A stretch of 64,000 bases of DNA from Hygrophila difformis (taxonomy: Eukaryota > Streptophyta > Magnoliopsida > Lamiales > Acanthaceae): NCBI GenBank assembly GCA_030278955.1, contig JAOANR010000005.1, positions 36,583,105 through 36,647,104 of the forward strand. The letters run 5' to 3'. The stretch's first letter is position 1, and each line of letters begins with the position of its first letter. Under the pieces are notes generated by a model. That model saw only the letters and a program-made list of their open reading frames with translations, did not search any database and was not told the DNA's origin. Below, in pieces: positions 1 through 9,699 of the stretch. The position numbers were made by a program, and so were the translations under genes.

Positions 1-273
1 AATCCAACCGGGAACCTCTTTAGATGCTCAGTCGGGACAGGGGCGACGGGAAGTGAGATGATGGCCGTGGCTTGTCCGATGGTGGTGAGCAATTGGTAGT
101 CCGAAGATCTGCTGCTCCATTTGTTGTTTCACCAGTGATGAGGGTTTCCTCAGCGCAGTGGTGGTGTTGAGGTGAATGAGCGATGGAGCAGCGGTTGAGC
201 TTCGTGGTCCGGATGTGGTGGAGATGACAAACACGTGAGTCTCACGTGTTGTGCAATTTACAATTGCCAATTA

Positions 274-399
274 GTGTAGCTCCACTGCTACACTTCTCCA
301 TTTTTCTTTGATTTTTCGTTTAATTAACCTCGACTTTTACAATTGGAGAGGTGTAAAATTAAACGAAAGATCAAAGTAGTGTAGCCCCAATGCTACACT
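274..399. repeat. Pair of palindromes flanking a longer hairpin in the element A leader
   Basis: AGTGTAGC and GCTACACT form an 8-bp palindrome with a 6-nt loop at 274-295, and the same arms recur at 378-399 with a different loop. Between them CTTTGAT(T)TTTCGTTTAATT (about 313-332) pairs with AATTAAACGAAAGATCAAAG (356-376). The result is a hairpin bracketed by two hairpins. The function is unknown. Position in the leader of an LTR element is compatible with a packaging or dimerisation structure, which is inference. Confidence 0.7.
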
Positions 400-476
400 T
401 CCACATTTAACTCCTTACACCATTTTTGCGGCTCCATGATTCCTGCAAGACAAAATACCCAATTGGTTAGGTTTTC

Positions 477-539
477 CCCTCAAATCGACATCCTCACATT
501 TAGAGTCTTAGTACTCTAAATGTTTAATTGATTTGAGGG
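477..539. repeat. Two-tier stem-loop in the element A leader
   Basis: An outer stem CCCTCAAATC / GATTTGAGGG (477-486 and 530-539) encloses a perfect 10-bp inner stem CATTTAGAGT / ACTCTAAATG (497-506 and 513-522) with a 6-nt loop. It lies about 200 bp downstream of the PBS in the element's sense. Confidence 0.75.
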
Positions 540-633
540 TACTTCTCTGTTCTGAAATAAATACACTACACTAACACTAAACTAACTATGAGTAATCAGG
601 AGTGTAATTCTCTTAATAAACGACGCTGCATCC

Positions 634-651
634 TCCCCGGCAACGGTGCCA
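634..651 (-). repeat. Second copy of the PBS in element A
   Basis: TCCCCGGCAACGGTGCCA differs at one base from the PBS at 740-757. It is followed, as there, by TGAAACTTTTGACAAATTTC. The LTR-end/PBS junction is thus tandemly duplicated with a period of 106 bp. Confidence 0.85.
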
Positions 652-739
652 TGAAACTTTTGACAAATTTCATTGCGCTGCCGGGGAGTGAAGATCCTCT
701 AAATGCAATTTCCAGTTTCATGGCGCTCCCAAGTTATGA

Positions 740-757
740 TCCCCGGCAACGGCGCCA
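740..757 (-). other. Primer-binding site (tRNA-Asp) of element A
   Basis: On the minus strand this reads TGGCGCCGTTGCCGGGGA, the complement of the 3' end of plant tRNA-Asp including CCA. This is the PBS type known from Athila-like Ty3/gypsy elements. It abuts the LTR end (...AAAGTTTCA) with no spacer, which fixes the LTR boundary at 758 and identifies the LTR as a 5' LTR in minus orientation. Confidence 0.88.
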
Positions 758-999
758 TGAAACTTTTGACAAATTTCATTAACACGAGTATTTTTCAATA
801 AAATAGAACAGGATTTATTAAATGAAGAAGTTATGATTTATGGAATGGGGTTTAGGGATATATTAAGGTTGTTACTCTTTATTACTCATGTGAGGGGCTT
901 TAATTTCAAATGGCAATGTGGTACTCTCTGCCATGAAACTTCTGACAAATCTCATGATACAACCGGGATAAATTGACCTTCAACCTGTCACACTGAGGG

Positions 1000-1017
1000 T
1001 CCCCGGCATATGTGCCA
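1000..1017 (-). other. Degenerate PBS buried inside the A LTR
   Basis: TCCCCGGCATATGTGCCA keeps the two ends of the tRNA-Asp PBS (TGGC...ATGCCGGGGA on the minus strand) and is followed by a decayed LTR terminus at 1018. Further terminus-like words TGAAAC start at 934 and 1058. I read these as fossil LTR ends. Confidence 0.6.
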
Positions 1018-3179
1018 TGATACTTCTCATGATTTCATGTCATGAGATTCCCTGCCATGAAACTTTCGGCAGATTCCCACTACATGAGTATTTTCTGAAA
1101 AATCACATTTTTATTTACTCGTGTTAAGAAACTGTGCCCCCGAAAGCGCACGGAGTCAAAAATTGCAGTATTTATAGTAAGTACCGGATCGTTCACTGGA
1201 GGATGTGCGATGGAAGCAGGGCCCACGCCGTTTACTAAGATTTTCCACTCGGTTACTCGATTCGAGTTTGAGAAATGACTAACAGCTACTTGACAGAATT
1301 TAAACTACGCTATGAAAGCGATTAAAGTAAAGCAGGTAAAGTTATTCTAGAAAGCGAATTAAATTAATCTAAGAAGACAATAAAATTAATCTAAGAAAGC
1401 GGTTAAGATTATCTAAGAAAGCAGATTTAAATTATGACAGAAGGGACAGGAAGAAAATAATAAAGATTGGACAAGATTCAGATGAAACACAGTTAAACTT
1501 CCATTTTAATACACAGATCCTAGCTTGGGATAATCCTTTCAGTTAGCTAATTCTCATGCTCTCTATACCATGTTCCCTTTAACAGACAGGTACTTACAGT
1601 AAGAGTTTACATGCTCTTAAGGCAACAAATTCTAAGATACCACAGACTCACAACTGCTCCCGTCAGAGCGTGTCATTTATCTGTGGTGGACAAGCAACAC
1701 CTGACAAATCATTTATTGAAGTGTCAAGTACTGTTATCATTCCCCCATGTCACACCCAAAGACTCTAATCAAACCCTGAACTATCCCTTAACTCTCAGTC
1801 CTAGTAGCAGTTACACAACTCTCAATACAACCGAGTGACCTCTAACGAAAGCATTTAAAAGAAAGCGATAAAGAAAGCATTTAAAATCCTATCACTCGGA
1901 GGTTTTTGAAAGTTTGACCCTGGTAGTAAAAGAAAGCCCCCAGTCAGAATGACCGGATGTGGATCAAGAATTCCCTATTCTCGGTGAACCGCTCGCAGTG
2001 TTCACTTCTCGTCGGGTGGTTATGAGATACAAACTAATGAAACGAACTAATAAATTAGTTCGTTCCGGATGCACTCACTCAGGACTCAAAAATAGGCTTT
2101 GGCAGAAGAAGATAGCAGTTGAAAGAATACTCAACCCTACCTTAGAAAATAACCAAGGCCCGAATGTTGTTCCTCTAGTGTTATCTATCACACCTTGTCG
2201 GAATCCAAGTGGAATCTGACCCAGTGCAATATTTAATACAAGATTTCCAACAAACAGCAATTTTGGAAAATAATAAATCTGAAAATCATTCCCTATCAGG
2301 TACTAGACTCTCTATTAAAACACAGATCCTTTCAGTCTAGGTGAGACCTAATCGCTGACTCTGCTTCTAATTTCCCAAAATCAACCCCCAGTCGGATGTG
2401 AATTAGTCATAACTGTCGAATTTATCCCTTACTCAGATCCGGATTTATAAAGGAATTTCTGTTGGAAATTTATTATGAAACATCTGATTTAAAATCAAGA
2501 CTCCTGTGTCCAAGGGAAGGATCCCAAAATAATATTGACCACAATATCTACATAATAATATCATGCATAAATTTATAAGGAAGTGTAAAATTAAATAACC
2601 CAAAATATAAGGTGGGTTTAGACAGAAGTTGGAACACAAAGATGAAATAGCCGGAGGTGAGAAGAATTTTGGCTAAAGAGAGTGCCAGAAATAACTGGGG
2701 TGATCTGGACTGCAAACATCTGCTATCCAGTTCCCAATTATTCCAGATGGAAAGATTTTAGACAGCAGAATAATCTTAAATGACAGTGGTCGCTATCATT
2801 CAGACCCTTACTGTCTGTGAATCAGAGAAAAACCTACATGTTCCTTTGCTGTCTTAATTACTAGACAACATTGACCTATGTCGTCTAGTGTTGGCACAGT
2901 TCGAGATTCGGGTTTGAAATTAAGATAAAGAAAAAGAAACTGTATCCGGATAGGAGTTAGCTGAGCAGCTATTATAATCCCGGATGGACGAACCGCCAAG
3001 GCTTCGACTGACCGCTATTCGGACCATGCAAAATAACATCTGATAATTAATATACAGATCACGAGCTAGTTATCCGTGTGGGAATACCCGCCAACATTAA
3101 TCTGGTATATTCCTTATTAGCTGTTTCACACATTACGGGAAAAGACAAAATAAATAAAAGAAAAATATTTTTGGGTTAT

Positions 3180-3211
3180 CTTGCATGAGAGACATTGGTT
3201 TCTCATGCAAG
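3180..3211. repeat. Perfect 11-bp hairpin in the A LTR
   Basis: CTTGCATGAGA (3180-3190) pairs perfectly with TCTCATGCAAG (3201-3211) around a 10-nt loop. It is conserved in B (10439-10469). In C1 a hairpin with different arms occupies the same place (62557-62579). Confidence 0.85.
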
Positions 3212-3475
3212 GTATGGAAATTATTCCATAATTACTCTTTATGGTCTAAATAATCTCTCATTCCATAATTAATTAATTACAGTCCGGATTATATACTTAG
3301 ATCATTAGAGTTTAATTATTTGTAGAAGAATCTTTTAATGGGGAATTGAACAAAGTTCTTTATATCAAATTAATCATGGGTTGAGATCATTGGATTTCAA
3401 CCTCAAAATATTAATATAAAGGTTCAATTAATTAATGGAGTGAGATGAAGAATAAAAATTTGGCAAAAAGGTGCC

Positions 3476-4035
3476 ACTTTGTCGCGATATAGAATTTGTG
3501 TCGCGGAGCATGGTTCCGCGACAAAGGTTTCGCGACAAAGGGGTGGGAAATAAGAGAAATGGGATTTTGAAAATTAGGGTGTGTTTTGTCGCTAAGCAAA
3601 GATTTTGTCGCGGAACATGGTTCCGCGACAAGGGATATAGCGACAAAGGGGTTGAAAATTGGTAAGGACATAATTCCTGGTCGCGGAACAAGGATTTTGT
3701 CGCAGTACGTGGTTCCGCGACAAGGGTTCCGCGCCAGAGTCCTCCCAGAATAAAATTACAAGTATTTGGGTCCTTGGTCACTAATCAAGGATTTTGTCGC
3801 GGAACGTGGTTCCGCGACAAAGGTTGAATCGCGACCAAGGGGTTTCAAAATAATGGCAAGGCATAATTTTCTGTCTCGGAATAAGATTTTGTCGCGGAAC
3901 GTGGTTCCGCGACAAGGGTGCTCCGCGACAAAAGCCATGCAGACAAAATGCAAGAATTTGGTCCTTTGTCGCTAAACATGGGTTTTTGTCGCGGAACGTG
4001 GTTCCGCGACAAGATTGTATGGCGACAAAGGGTTT
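3476..4035. repeat. Tandem array of nested palindromes, six units, A LTR
   Basis: Six inner palindromes with arms TTGTCGCGGAAC / GTTCCGCGACAA and a 3-nt loop begin near 3498, 3604, 3696, 3793, 3888 and 3985, about 97 bp apart. Each is flanked by a second, outer inverted repeat (CTTTGTCGC or TTGGTCGC ... GCGACAAAGG or GCGACCAAGG), so each unit is a hairpin within a hairpin. Units differ by point changes, and the outer arms often change together. TCGCGA and CGCG words are abundant. There is no coding capacity. Confidence 0.9.
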
Positions 4036-4596
4036 TAAGATATTTTATAAAAATTTTGGCAGCATAACGCCTAATATTGCATTGCGGGGGAGTGCGTTGT
4101 GATCCGTGGGATCACAACGGAAAATTACGTTGCAACCCGTGGGGTTACAACGTGATGCACTACAATATGGGTGATGCAACACAAAATATATGCATAAATA
4201 AATAAAAATTAAAAATCTATCTAAAACATAAAAATAAATTGGTCAAGTGACCCAAAATGCAACAACACAGTAAATAGCCTAAGAAATAAAAACATAATAT
4301 ATTTTTGGGAATCATTTTCTCAATATTACCAAAAACCAAAAATGGGTTAAACACACCCATTGATTAAGTGTTTTCAACCCAAAATACAAAAATATAAAAC
4401 TGGAAAATAATTGAACACTAGCTACACTCATTTATTACAAAGCATAAATTAAAACTAAGCTAAAGTCTACTACATGGCATGAAAATAAATTAAACTACAT
4501 CTACCTACACTAATTTTGGAGAGCACAGTGGTGCCTCCAAAACAGTAAACTAAACTAAAGTGTAGCTAGGTTACTGTTCAAGGGGGTGGGAGGATA

Positions 4597-4604
4597 TATT
4601 TATA
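4597..4604 (-). promoter_or_regulatory. TATA box of the A LTR
   Basis: The minus strand reads CCTCTATAAATATATCC (4608-4592). The equivalent CTATAAATATGAGG is conserved in the B LTR at 9070. It is probably the LTR's Pol II promoter, firing leftwards. Confidence 0.6.
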
Positions 4605-4654
4605 GAGGTGGAAAATTAGCCCTAGGCCCATTAGGCCCATCTGGTCGCCAAACA

Positions 4655-5062
4655 ACTGCTTTGTCGCGGAATAGGGACAAAACATTTTTTGGCTCCAAGA
4701 TGGCGCCCAGGAGGGGCCAGGACTGGAGGTCCGGAGAGGAAAGACAAACTTCTATGTGTCTGCGGGACTTGAGGTCCTGGGAGCTTGGAACAGATTGAGC
4801 ATGTGGGAAAATGAAAAGGGGGGCTCACGTGACTTGTCTGTCTCGCTCCATCTGTCGCTGTCGCGGTAGGCTCTGTCGGGGAAGGTTGTCTCTGGGCGCG
4901 ATGTCTTTGTCTTGGTCGCGGTCCATTTTGTCGCGGAACCATGTTCCGCGACAAACTTTTGTGGCTTGATTCTCCTCTCACAGTCTCGGAATAATTTTGG
5001 GCGCGGAGCATTTTTCTGGGCGCGGAGCACTTGGGCGCGATGTGTTACTCCGCGACAAGGCA
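4655..5062. repeat. Promoter-proximal palindrome cluster, A LTR
   Basis: This is a second, looser cluster of the same palindromic words. A full inner palindrome lies at about 4927-4955. Half-units lie at 4661 (TTGTCGCGGAAT), 4914, and 5010-5060 (GGCGCGGAGCA repeated, then CTCCGCGACAAGG). It lies just upstream of the LTR TATA box in the element's sense. B has the matching cluster at 8752-9000. Confidence 0.75.
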
Positions 5063-6210
5063 TTAATTTTCTCTCTCCTCTCTTTCTTTCTATTTTCTTT
5101 TCGTCTCTTTCCATTCCCAGTTTTCAAAATCCTCTATTCTTCTTCTCTCCTTGCTTCTTCTTCTTTCTCGATTTTTTCTTTCTTTCCTCATGTTCTCTTC
5201 TTTCTTTTTCGTTTCCAAATTTCATTTTCCGAGAAGGGCTGCCGGAGCTTATGGGCTGTCGGAGTGCGGAGGTGACGGAGGAGATGGAGGGGCGACGGCG
5301 GCGGAGCTGCTGGATCTCGGAGCTGTGGTGGCGCGAGGGCGTCGGGGCAGTGGAGGCGGAGCTACGGCTGTCGAGGGCGGTGGTGCTGGCGGCGACAGGA
5401 GGAGGATGGAGTTGGGCTGTTGGTGGATGGAGGTTTTGGAATGGTGGTGGTTCGGATGGGCGGCGAGTGCGGCTGTGGAGGCAGCGGCGGCGTTAGGGCG
5501 GCGAGAGTGGAGATGAGGTTGTGGGGTTGGATTCCGAGATGGAAGATGGGGGGCTTGGTCGGAGCTCGGTTTGGGTGTTGGTCGGAGGATGGGCTGTCGG
5601 AGTGGATGAGAGAGGTGGGTGAGATGTCGGAGGCGGTGGTGGCGGATTTGGGCTAGAAATGGAGAAGGGGCTGTGGTGGTGGAATGGAGGGTGGTCGGAA
5701 TAGGGGCGGAGCCGCGGTGGCTGCTGGAGGCAGCGGAGGAAGGGGGCTGTTTTGGGGGAAATGCGGTGATGGGATGTGGAGGCGGCCGCCGGCCGGCGGT
5801 GGCGGCGCCGGCGGCGGCAGGGAGCAGGTTAGGGTTAGGGTTGGTTTTGTTGGGCTTGGGAGGTTGGGCCATGGGAATTGGACTATTGGACTGAAAATTC
5901 TTATTGGGCTTGGACTGGTTCAATAATGTTTTGGACCAAATTAATTCAATAACCTGCATTCAATTAATTAAACTGGATTAGTGGACTTAATAACACAGAA
6001 TATATATAAACCAAAATTATAAATATATAAATATACACAGAATAATAAACATAAAAATTATAATTATATAAATCAAAATATAAAAATAATATAAATAAGT
6101 ATATTTATTCCACTTGACTACTTGGTATGTGTTCCATCCAATAGACCTATGTTCTACCGAATAGACAACACCGAACCAAAACTACTCAAGTGGAGGATTT
6201 TAATATTTTT
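5062..6210. other. Extra GC-rich block in the A LTR, absent from B
   Basis: B passes directly from its promoter-proximal palindromes to the equivalent of about 6211. A has about 1.1 kb more: a pyrimidine tract (5062-5220), a G-rich, GGCGG-rich stretch (5225-5830), TTAGGGTTAGGGTT (about 5829-5844) and an AT-rich tail (5960-6130). A 236-codon open frame on the minus strand (5959-5249) is proline- and serine-rich low-complexity translation with no recognisable domain. The block could be an insertion in A, a captured fragment, or a loss in B. Confidence 0.55.
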
Positions 6211-6416
6211 ATCATGTTTTTGGGTTTTTTAATATAAATTAAAGAAAATAACAATATTTTTGTGTTTTTTTAATACCAGCTTATTATTTATACAAACTTG
6301 CATAAATCTGTTAAATTCAACTGCTTTCTTATTAAAATAAGACCGGAATACGATCAAATGTCCATGTTTAGACACGGAAATAGATTGAAAATAATGGTCA
6401 ATTTTGGCCATTATCA

Positions 6417-6806
6417 CCTGCTGATTCCCAAACGATTGAGATGGTGAGCAGAATGAGTCAGTCTATGCTCGAGGGAATGAAATCCATGACAGATGTAATT
6501 TTGGCAAGCCAAGAGGGACAGCAGAAAAGGGCAGAAGAGGAGCGTGAAGAGCGAAGGAGGGAGAGAGAAGAGGAACGCGAGGAGCGTAGGAGAGAAAAGG
6601 AAGAGAAGCGGAAGGAGAAGTTGGAGAAGGAAAGGAGAGACGAGGAATTCAGAATGATGATGCTGGAAAAAGAAGAGAAGAATCGAAAGATGGTGGAATC
6701 ACTGATCCTTAGTCAAAATCAGCTCCTGCAAACCTTACTCAAGAAGATCCCTGATGAAGCTGGCTCCTCCAAGAAATCAGACGAGAAGAAAGATGGCGAT
6801 CCCTGA
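6417..6806 (+). pseudogene. C-terminal fragment of an element B protein, charged coiled coil
   Basis: The frame is open right back to the junction at 6417 (PADSQTIEMVSR...), so the apparent ATG at 6441 is internal and the N-terminal part was cut off by the element A insertion. About 130 residues remain. A stretch of roughly 40 residues is almost pure E/R/K and strongly predicts a long charged helix or coiled coil, followed by a methionine-rich helix and an acidic-basic tail before the stop. The ORF in fragment E (23813-25107) also ends in a coiled coil, so this may be the tail of the same class of plant-transposon (PF20167-like) protein. That link is inference; no catalytic motif is visible. 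Confidence 0.5.
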
Positions 6807-7920
6807 CTCCATCATTTCTGAGCTTAATTGTAAATATCATGTAAGAGAATTTCAATTCATCCATGCAAGATAGATTTGATTGCAAATGAAATCTCTTGTA
6901 ATTGATATAATTACTGCTTTCAGATTGGGATTTTGCAGCCCCGACAACAATCTTTGTTTTTATTTGGTTCTTTCATTTCTAAAAAGATGTCTGACAGTCC
7001 AAGATGAATAAGTGACTGTCAGGCCAAAAATTTGCTGTTGACATGCTCCGTATGTCAGCAGTGTCTCTTTACTGCTTTCAATTAAATAACCAGCAAAAAT
7101 ATGCATAAATTGCTCTAAATTCACATGTTGAATTTAGGCTTATGATTAAATTTTCAAACTTTTAAATTGGGATAATATAATTAAGAACATGCATGACATG
7201 AAATCCTGAGGTTTTGAGCTATAAAAATTTAATGATGCGATCAGCTTATTGGGTAATAAATCTGCATGTTAGAGATTTTGATTGAATAGATTGTTAGAAT
7301 TAAGCTTCGATTAAATTTGAGAATATTGCATGACATGAATCAACCCAACCTTGTGAGATTTGAGCCATGAGTCACTTTTACTCATTCATTTTCTTTGATG
7401 GGTGAATCATTTTGATTAAAGGAAACTAGAACTTGCAATTGTGACCGATTCAAGACCATGCCATATTCCCGAAATCGAGCATATGATCGAGGCACTTAGA
7501 AAAACCCAAATTTTTGGCCTTCGTTTGAAATCCAAACCCAAAAATATTTTCCCTTTAGGATTAACCAACTTGAGCCTATAAGCCTAATTTTTCTTTGAAG
7601 CCCTCTATATTATTCCCAGCCTTCTAAAAAGACCAAGAAAATCAAACCCAAGCGTGCAAGGATGAACTCTATCAAGGCATTACAATTTTTGATCATCAAT
7701 GAAAACTATAAATCGGTATTCTATAAACCGATTCAAAAAAAAAAAAAAAAAAAAAGAGAGAGTTGAATTTCATTCAACATCAATAAATTGCAAATGACAA
7801 AGAAAATTAGACATAGTCTAATGTCATGAAATATGAAAAGAGAAAAGCAAAAGAGAGAAATAAATTGATGATCATAAATTAAATATGCCAAGTTATGATA
7901 GAATAAATCTTTGCCACTTC

Positions 7921-7980
7921 TTAGCCAATAATTTCCCTTTCCTACCTACTGTTACAACCGTACGCCCCGTTATAACCCTT
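7921..7980 (+). other. Conserved pre-LTR block shared with element D
   Basis: TTAGCCAA, TTTCCTACCTA and GCCCCGTTATAACC occur in this order. Element D has TTAGCCTA, TTTCCTACCTA and GCCCCGTTACAACC at 20714-20766. Both blocks lie about 400-500 bp before the 3' LTR in otherwise unalignable sequence. The role is unknown. Confidence 0.6.
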
Positions 7981-8415
7981 AAATAAGACCTCGTGATCTC
8001 GATTTGAAGAAATGAGCCGGTGGCGAGTTGGTCTGATTGCAAGCTTATGGGATAATTTAATTAAATGTGATTTTGAGCGTACATGATTAAACCCCAATTG
8101 AGAGTGAGTGAATTTTCCGATTCTCTTATAAGTGAGGCTCTGTTCCATTAAGAATGTTCATGTCATACCCTAATTCCAATTCTTAATCGTTGCATTTTTC
8201 AAACATGATGTTCATAAAGGTTGATAATAATGTTTGATTCGTAGGCCCGATATAGTGAGCAAGTATCATTTCATTAAACACTGCAATCAAGGGAATTCAA
8301 TACTTGTAATTTTTGATTGTCTTATCCCAATCTAAAAAGAATGATATTTTTGAAGCCACGAAAATGAATTGAATATGTAGAGTCCGTGTTCTTACGAACA
8401 TTGACTCTGACTGCT

Positions 8416-8446
8416 CGGGGACGATCAGTATTAAATGTGAGGATGT
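8416..8446 (+). other. Polypurine-tract region of element B
   Basis: CGGGGACGA followed by GTGAGGATGT directly abuts the LTR start TGATAATGG. Element D has the same two words in the same order and nearly the same spacing (21098-21128). This is the expected position of the plus-strand primer. Confidence 0.65.
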
Positions 8447-8751
8447 TGATAATGGCCAAAAATGACCATTATTTTCAATCCATTTCCGTGTCTTAAACGG
8501 GCATTTGATCGCATTCCGGTCTCACATTAAGTAAGAAAGCAGTCGAATTGGACTAATTTATGCATAATTGTAAAAATAATAAGCTGGTGTGAAAAAGACA
8601 TAAATATGTAATTTTATTACATATTTATGTTAGAAAAATCCAAAAACATGAGAAAAAGAAAAGGAATGAAAAAGATGGGAAAAAGAGAGAAAAGCCCACA
8701 AAAAGAACAGTTTCGGCCCATCTGGCCCAACCCAGCAGGCCCAGGAACACC

Positions 8752-9000
8752 TTTGTCGCGGAAGCTCCTTTGTCGCGATGCATGGTTCCGCGACAAAGGA
8801 ACGCTCCGCGACCAAGCAAGCTCAGATGAAGGAGAAGACCGGCCAAAGCCCTCTGGCGCGATACCTTTGTCGCGATGCCCTGTTCCGCGACAAAGGTCCA
8901 TTCCGCGACAAAGATGCATTTTTAGAGACACAAGACCCAGTCGAGAAGCTTTGCCACATGCAGTGTGTTCCGCGACCAAACTTGGTGCTCCGAGACAAAG
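8752..9000. repeat. Promoter-proximal palindrome cluster, B LTR
   Basis: Inner palindromes lie at about 8769-8798 and 8867-8894 with flanking half-units (CTTTGTCGCGGA, CTCCGCGACCAAG, TTCCGCGACAAAG). They end about 70 bp upstream of the TATA box. Confidence 0.8.
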
Positions 9001-9070
9001 CTGTGATGTGTGTGATGTCTTGAGACACAATGGGCTCAAATCAAGGCCCATGAGCTTAGGGTTTCCCCTC

Positions 9071-9078
9071 TATAAATA
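9071..9078 (+). promoter_or_regulatory. TATA box of the B LTR
   Basis: TATAAATA in the context CCCCTCTATAAATATGAGG, conserved with the A LTR. The predicted transcription start is about 30 bp downstream. Confidence 0.6.
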
Positions 9079-9699
9079 TGAGGTGTTTCCTTTGAGCTAG
9101 AGGTTGGAAGAATCTTAGAAAAACTACACCTTCTTGAAGACAAGTTGGGGAGTTCGGTAGTTTAGTTTAGTTTAGGGTAGTTTAGTTAGATTTTTCTTGT
9201 ATTATTTACTGCATGCACTAGTTAGAAATAGTTTACTGCACTTTGATTAGATAGCCAGTTTTATACTTTGTTTTTGTTCTAAGCTGTTGTTTAAGGGTTT
9301 GTGGTACTCAAACCATGGGTATGAACAACACCTTTTAATAATATGGGAAAACATTCTCCATTTGTGTCCCAAAATCATGAAATGGGTCTCACACCCCATG
9401 GATCTTACTGTTTTCATTTTTCTTGGGTCATTTGACCCTTGTTTTTGCATTTTAATGTCACTGCTTGGTGACTTTTTCTTGGGATAATGTTGCATGCTTA
9501 TGGATGATCTAGCTTAGATTAGGGTTTCTTAAGTTTTAAGTTTGCTTTATTTCTATTTTGTTCAAGCATGTTCTAGCTAGATTCAAATTCTGTTTTGTTA
9601 TTTTGAGCTTAGTTTAGCTTTTGAATCTGAAATGGGTGAGATCACACATAATGCATGCCACTGTTCCACTTTACTTTTCTGACATGTGTACTGGACACA

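Larger units (their letters stand above)
1..739 (-). mobile_element. Leader and start of internal region of element A
   Basis: On the minus strand this follows directly from the primer-binding site of element A, so it is the 5' untranslated leader and start of its internal region, continuing off the left edge of the window. It holds a second copy of the LTR-end/PBS junction (634-675), two sets of strong inverted repeats (477-539 and 274-399) and a splice-acceptor-like TTTTGTCTTGCAG (minus strand, 455-443). A short ATG frame lies just beyond that (MEPQKWCKELNVEV, then stop). An open frame at 28-270 on the minus strand matches no family I recognise, so I do not call it a gene. Confidence 0.6.
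758..6416 (-). mobile_element. 5' LTR of element A (Athila-like, non-autonomous type)
   Basis: A 5.66-kb LTR running from TGATAATGG (6416 leftwards) to ...TTTCA (758). The start is set by comparison with element B, where the same TGATAATGG follows the polypurine-tract region. The end is set by the adjacent tRNA-Asp PBS. It aligns in reverse complement with the B LTR (8447-12994) over nearly its whole length, apart from about 1.1 kb of extra sequence (5062-6210). It carries a TATA box (4604-4597), a palindrome cluster upstream of it and a six-unit palindrome array downstream. I see no credible gene in it; the many short open frames follow repeats and GC-rich stretches. Confidence 0.8.
6417..8446 (+). 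mobile_element. Remaining internal region of element B
   Basis: The sequence between the two inverted LTRs. The left boundary is the A insertion point and the right boundary is the B 3' LTR. It contains the tail of an ORF (to 6806), then about 1.6 kb of AT-rich sequence without a usable frame, including a run of about 20 A around 7735-7755. A block shared with element D sits at 7921-7980, and the pre-LTR region CGGGGACGA (8416-8424) ... GTGAGGATGT (8437-8446) is also shared with D. No pol domains are present, so B is non-autonomous as far as is visible. Confidence 0.7.

Noticed and set aside
588..782. Open frame over the duplicated PBS region
   Set aside because: It translates a repeated LTR-end/PBS sequence on the strand opposite to element A; no protein resemblance.
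3428..3975. Several overlapping open frames on both strands in the palindrome array (also at 8617-9100 and 9655-10219)
   Set aside because: They exist because the palindromic units lack stops in several frames. The translations are repeats of VAEP..SATK and PRQ words on both strands.
3476..4035. CRISPR-like array
   Set aside because: Nuclear plant DNA; units are palindromic tandem repeats of about 97 bp without unique spacers, inside an LTR.
5829..5844. Possible interstitial telomere repeat
   Set aside because: Only about two TTAGGG units, and plant telomeres are usually TTTAGGG; too short to call.
5249..5959. 236-codon minus-strand frame in the GC-rich block of the A LTR
   Set aside because: Low-complexity P/S/A-rich translation of GGCGG repeats, with long frames on the other strand too.
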